Shown here piece after piece: positions 60,797 through 64,000 of a DNA stretch of 64,000 bases; the first letter of the stretch is position 1, and each line of letters starts with the position of its first letter. This stretch comes from Luteimonas suaedae (GTDB lineage: Bacteria; Pseudomonadota; Gammaproteobacteria; Xanthomonadales; Xanthomonadaceae). Position numbers and translations under genes: made by a program. Below the pieces are notes generated by a model. That model was given only the letters and a program-made list of their open reading frames with translations, was not told where the DNA came from and did not search any database. The stretch lies in the NCBI RefSeq assembly GCF_008312895.1, contig NZ_VSSP01000004.1:248001-312000 (forward strand), written 5' to 3'.

Positions 60797-62694
60797 TGAA
60801 CGGTAGCGCCGAACAGGCCGCGAGGGCCCGATCCGCAGTTGCCGCCTACTTGCAGCGGCATGAGACCAAGAGCCTGCTGCGTTTCATTACCTGCGGCAGC
60901 GTTGACGACGGCAAGAGCACGCTGATCGGCCGCCTGCTGCACGACACGAAGCTGCTGCTGGACGATCAGTTGGCCGCGCTCGAAGCCGACAGCCGGCGCC
61001 ATGGCACCCAGGGCGACGCGATCGACTTCGCCCTGCTGGTCGACGGCCTGTCGGCCGAGCGCGAGCAGGGCATCACCATCGACGTCGCCTACCGCTTCTT
61101 CGGCACCGACAAGCGGAAGTTCATCGTTGCCGACTGCCCCGGCCACGAGCAATACACCCGCAACATGGCCACCGGCGCCTCCACCGCCGACCTCGCCATC
61201 GTGCTGGTCGACGCCCGCAAGGGCCTGCTGACCCAGACCCGCCGCCACAGCTACATCGTCTCGCTGATGGGCATCCGCCACGTGGTACTCGCGGTCAACA
61301 AGATGGATCTGGTGGACTACGACCCGAAGGTGTTCGACGATATCGTCGCCGGCTACCGCGAACTGGCCGAGCAGATGGGCATCCCTAACATCACCTGTAT
61401 TCCGTTGTCGGCGCTGAAGGGCGACAACATGCTGGAGCGCTCGGCCGCGACCCCGTGGTATCAGGGCGAAACCTTGCTGGAGCATCTGGAAACCGTGGAT
61501 GCCGGCCGCGAGTCCGGCACCGGGGCATTCCGCCTGCCGGTGCAGTGGGTGTGCCGGCCCGACCAGGATTTCCGCGGCTTTGCCGGCACCGTCGCATCCG
61601 GGCCGGTCTCGGTCGGCGAGGACATCGCGGTGCTGCCGTCGGGGCAGCGTTCCCGCGTGGCCCGCATCGTCACCGCCGGCGGCGACCTGCAGCGGGCGCT
61701 TCCCGGCCAGGCCGTCACCCTGACGCTGAGCGACGAGATCGATGCCAGCCGCGGCGATGTCATTGCCGCCGCCTCCAGTCCGCCGGAGGTCGCCGACCAG
61801 TTCGCCGCTCACCTGCTGTGGATGGACGAGCAGCCGTTGCTGCCCGGCCGTCCGTACTGGTTGAAGATCGGCACCCGCACCGTCGGCGCCCAGGTCACCG
61901 AGATCAAGCACAAGATCGACGCCAATACCCAGGACCAGCTGGCGGCCAAGTATCTTGGGCTCAACGAGGTCGCCTACTGCAACCTCTACCTCGACCAGCC
62001 GATCGCGTTCGAGGCCTATGCCGACAGCCGCGAACTGGGTGCCTTCATCCTGATCGACCGCCAGACCAACGGCACCGTCGGCGCCGGCACGCTCAACTTC
62101 GCCCTGCGCCGCGCCGGCAACATCCACTGGCAGCATATCGACGTGGACAAGGCTGCACGTGCCCGTATCAAGCACCAGCAGCCCAGGTGCCTGTGGTTTA
62201 CCGGGCTGTCCGGCTCGGGCAAGTCCACCATCGCCAATCTGGTGGAGAAGCGCCTGTTGGCGATGGGCCATCACACCTACATCCTCGACGGCGACAACGT
62301 GCGCCACGGGCTCAACAAGGACCTCGGTTTCACCGACGAGGACCGGGTCGAGAACATTCGCCGCGTCGCCGAGGTGGCGAAGCTGATGGTGGATGCGGGC
62401 CTGATCGTGCTGGTCAGCTTCATCTCGCCGTTCCGCGCCGAACGGCGCATGGCGCGGGAGATGTTCGACGAGGGCGAGTTCCAGGAAGTGTTCGTGGACA
62501 CGCCGCTGCAGGTCGCCGAGCAGCGCGACGCCAAGGGCCTCTACGCCAAGGCGCGGGCCGGCCAGATCCGGAACTTCACCGGCATCGATTCGCCGTACGA
62601 GCGCCCGGAACGGCCGGAGCATGTCCTCGACACGGTCGCAGAGGACGCCGCCGTCCTGGCCGAGAAGCTGGTGAAGACGCTAGTGCCTGATTAG
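60796..62694 (+). CDS. cysNC: CysN-CysC fusion: sulfate adenylyltransferase subunit 1 / APS kinase
   Basis: A 632-residue bifunctional protein. Residues ~25-430 are the CysN GTPase (G1 [16 protein letters not shown]3 [18 protein letters not shown]4 NKMD). Residues ~455-630 are APS kinase (P-loop [48 protein letters not shown]). Together with CysD it makes PAPS. The fused form is common in Xanthomonadaceae. The 3' end overlaps the convergent ATP-grasp gene by 15 bases. Confidence 0.97.
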   Translation: MNGSAEQAARARSAVAAYLQRHETKSLLRFITCGSVDDGKSTLIGRLLHDTKLLLDDQLAALEADSRRHGTQGDAIDFALLVDGLSAEREQGITIDVAYRFFGTDKRKFIVADCPGHEQYTRNMATGASTADLAIVLVDARKGLLTQTRRHSYIVSLMGIRHVVLAVNKMDLVDYDPKVFDDIVAGYRELAEQMGIPNITCIPLSALKGDNMLERSAATPWYQGETLLEHLETVDAGRESGTGAFRLPVQWVCRPDQDFRGFAGTVASGPVSVGEDIAVLPSGQRSRVARIVTAGGDLQRALPGQAVTLTLSDEIDASRGDVIAAASSPPEVADQFAAHLLWMDEQPLLPGRPYWLKIGTRTVGAQVTEIKHKIDANTQDQLAAKYLGLNEVAYCNLYLDQPIAFEAYADSRELGAFILIDRQTNGTVGAGTLNFALRRAGNIHWQHIDVDKAARARIKHQQPRCLWFTGLSGSGKSTIANLVEKRLLAMGHHTYILDGDNVRHGLNKDLGFTDEDRVENIRRVAEVAKLMVDAGLIVLVSFISPFRAERRMAREMFDEGEFQEVFVDTPLQVAEQRDAKGLYAKARAGQIRNFTGIDSPYERPERPEHVLDTVAEDAAVLAEKLVKTLVPD

Positions 62695-63597
62695 CACATC
62701 CGCCCGCAGACGCGTCGCGAGCGTGGCGACCAAACGGTCGGCGGCGCCGGGCGAGTGGGACAGGAACAGCGATGGCTCCGTCAGCTCCAGTTCCAGCAGG
62801 TGCGGGCGGCCGTCGTCGCGGATCAGGTCGATGCGGGCATAGGGCAGGGGCCGGTCGAGTCCGAAGCGGCGCCGCACGACAGCCAGCACGGCGTCGGCCA
62901 GCGACCGCTCGTCCGCCGCCGCCTGACGCGGGCTGATGCTCTCGGCCGCCGGAGGCGTTTCCCCGGTGCCGCCTTCGGTCAGCAGCGGTCCCTTGCGGAT
63001 TGCATGGCTGAATGCGCCGTCGATGTAGACCAGTGCCGTCTCGCCCAGCTCGTCGACCGTGGCCAGGTAGGGCTGCAGCAGCACGCTGCGTCCGGCATCG
63101 AGCAGGCGGGCGACGTGGCTAGCGGCGGCGACCTCCTGGTGCACGGCATGGCGTTGGGCGTCGCGGGCGCCGGCGCCGACCGCCGGCTTCACCACGAAGC
63201 CCTGATCGTGTCGCACGGTGGACAAGAAGGCCTGCAGTGCCGGCAGCGGCTCGGCGTCGGGCTCGACGAAGGTGCTCGGGATCACCGCCAGACCGTCGGC
63301 CGCGAGGTCGGCCAGGTAATGTTTGTCGCTGTTCCAGCGCACCACCGGCAGTGGGTTGAGCAGGGTGGTAGTGCGTTCCACGTCCGCGCACCAGGCCAGG
63401 AAGTCCGGCCGTCGCAGGGCGTAGTCCCAGGTGGAACGCAGCAGTACGAGGTCGAAGCGGCCCCAGCCGACGCTCGCGTCGTCCCAGGCCAGCGCCTGCG
63501 CCTCGAGCCCGGCACGGGCGCACGCCGCCAGCAGCAGGGGCATGTCGTCGTCGTGGCCGGTGACCGCGATGGCGGTGGCAAGGGCGATGCGTGGCAT
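62680..63597 (-). CDS. ATP-grasp domain protein
   Basis: A 305-residue protein with an ATP-grasp fold: [19 protein letters not shown], the ATP lid [39 protein letters not shown] and the metal site [28 protein letters not shown]. Relatives resemble glutathione-synthetase/RimK-type ligases that join a carboxylate to an amine. Substrates are unknown. The start at 63597 ([20 protein letters not shown]) is preferred over the longer ORF, whose extra 95 residues overlap the divergent CoA-transferase gene. Confidence 0.8.
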   Translation of the reverse strand: MPRIALATAIAVTGHDDDMPLLLAACARAGLEAQALAWDDASVGWGRFDLVLLRSTWDYALRRPDFLAWCADVERTTTLLNPLPVVRWNSDKHYLADLAADGLAVIPSTFVEPDAEPLPALQAFLSTVRHDQGFVVKPAVGAGARDAQRHAVHQEVAAASHVARLLDAGRSVLLQPYLATVDELGETALVYIDGAFSHAIRKGPLLTEGGTGETPPAAESISPRQAAADERSLADAVLAVVRRRFGLDRPLPYARIDLIRDDGRPHLLELELTEPSLFLSHSPGAADRLVATLATRLRADVLIRH

Positions 63598-63669
63598 GCC
63601 GTCAGTGTAACGGCCGCTCGCGCCGCGCCATTGCCCGAAAGTACGGTCGGCCCGGCGGCCGCCAGACGG

Positions 63670-63675
63670 TAGACT
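63670..63675 (+). promoter_or_regulatory. -10-like element of the CoA-transferase gene
   Basis: TAGACT lies 29 bases before the ATG at 63705. Confidence 0.4.
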
Positions 63676-63704
63676 GTGCCTCTTTCCGCGTGAGGAGTCG
63701 CCCG

Positions 63705-64000
63705 ATGGCCGAGGCCCTTGCCCCGTCGAGCGGGGATGCCAAGAACAAGCTCTATCCGGATGCCGCCGCGGCGCTGGATGGCGTGGTCGCTGACGGCCAG
63801 ACGCTCGCCGTCGGCGGGTTCGGCCTGTGCGGCATCCCCGAGGCGCTGATCGCCGCGCTGCGCGATTCCGGCGTGAAGGCATTGACGGTGATTTCCAACA
63901 ACGCCGGCGTCGACGGTTTCGGCCTCGGGTTGCTGCTGGAAACGCGCCAGATCCGCAAGATGATCTCGTCGTATGTGGGCGAGAACAAGGAGTTCGAACG
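63705..64000 (+). CDS. scoA: 3-oxoacid CoA-transferase subunit A, partial
   Basis: The first 98 residues of a CoA-transferase family I alpha subunit; the gene runs off the right edge. The sequence [20 protein letters not shown], followed by [20 protein letters not shown] and [17 protein letters not shown], matches succinyl-CoA:3-ketoacid CoA-transferase subunit A (ScoA/LpsI). It would activate acetoacetate, a product of tyrosine degradation, to acetoacetyl-CoA. A GAGGAG Shine-Dalgarno stands 7 bases before the ATG. Confidence 0.9.
   Translation, partial: MAEALAPSSGDAKNKLYPDAAAALDGVVADGQTLAVGGFGLCGIPEALIAALRDSGVKALTVISNNAGVDGFGLGLLLETRQIRKMISSYVGENKEFE

Overview
This window looks like the chromosome of a GC-rich gammaproteobacterium of the Xanthomonadaceae (Lysobacter/Luteimonas/Pseudoxanthomonas type). 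The evidence is the gene content and order: a Clp-type CRP homologue beside speD, the set trpE / trpG-trpD-trpC, coq7 beside rplM-rpsI, and a surface-polysaccharide locus between a metB-like gene and etfA, which is the known position of the LPS cluster in Xanthomonas. No species can be named from sequence reading alone.

Layout. 1-2594 (minus): nitrate assimilation control: nasT, nasS and a nitrate transporter that runs off the left edge. Ahead of the transporter lie two NtrC-like sites, a consensus sigma-54 promoter, two ANTAR-type hexaloop RNA hairpins and a further hairpin that could be a terminator. 2681-6175: a truncated siroheme synthase (cysG), a DnaJ-domain protein, rpe and a YegS-like lipid kinase. 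6256-12652: tryptophan biosynthesis, with a possible Trp-rich leader ORF before trpE, a secreted beta-helix protein inserted between trpE and trpG, then trpD, trpC and a HAD phosphatase. 12856-16894: GNAT acetyltransferase, clp, speD, coq7, rplM, rpsI, tRNA-Gln. 17185-21571: an iron/2-oxoglutarate dioxygenase and an ECF sigma / Ser-Thr kinase pair. 21675-26391 (minus): two paralogous trimeric autotransporter adhesins. 26658-31775: tyrosine-catabolism enzymes, pilU and small envelope proteins. 31905-34729: cystathionine beta-synthase and a cystathionine gamma-synthase/lyase.

34731-57549 is an accessory polysaccharide locus with visibly lower G+C. It holds an ABC exporter (Wzm/Wzt), several very large mosaic glycosyltransferases, a TviB/WbpO-type UDP-HexNAc dehydrogenase, a lipoprotein, an O-acyltransferase with SGNH domain, a sulfotransferase-like protein and a coiled-coil protein on the plus strand. 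On the minus strand are two UDP-GlcNAc 2-epimerases, a GT2 glycosyltransferase and an asparagine-synthase-like protein. One epimerase has a 12-nucleotide poly-C tract directly after its start codon, a candidate phase-variation switch.

57619-64000: etfB-etfA, sulfate activation (cysD, cysN-cysC fusion), an ATP-grasp protein and the start of a CoA-transferase subunit A.

The core regions are studded with long inverted repeats (GTAGGAGCG-, GTGGGAGCG- and CGTCATCCCAGC-type). Several run into the 3' ends of genes and supply their stop codons. Many genes have a -10-like hexamer only a few bases to a few tens of bases before the start codon.
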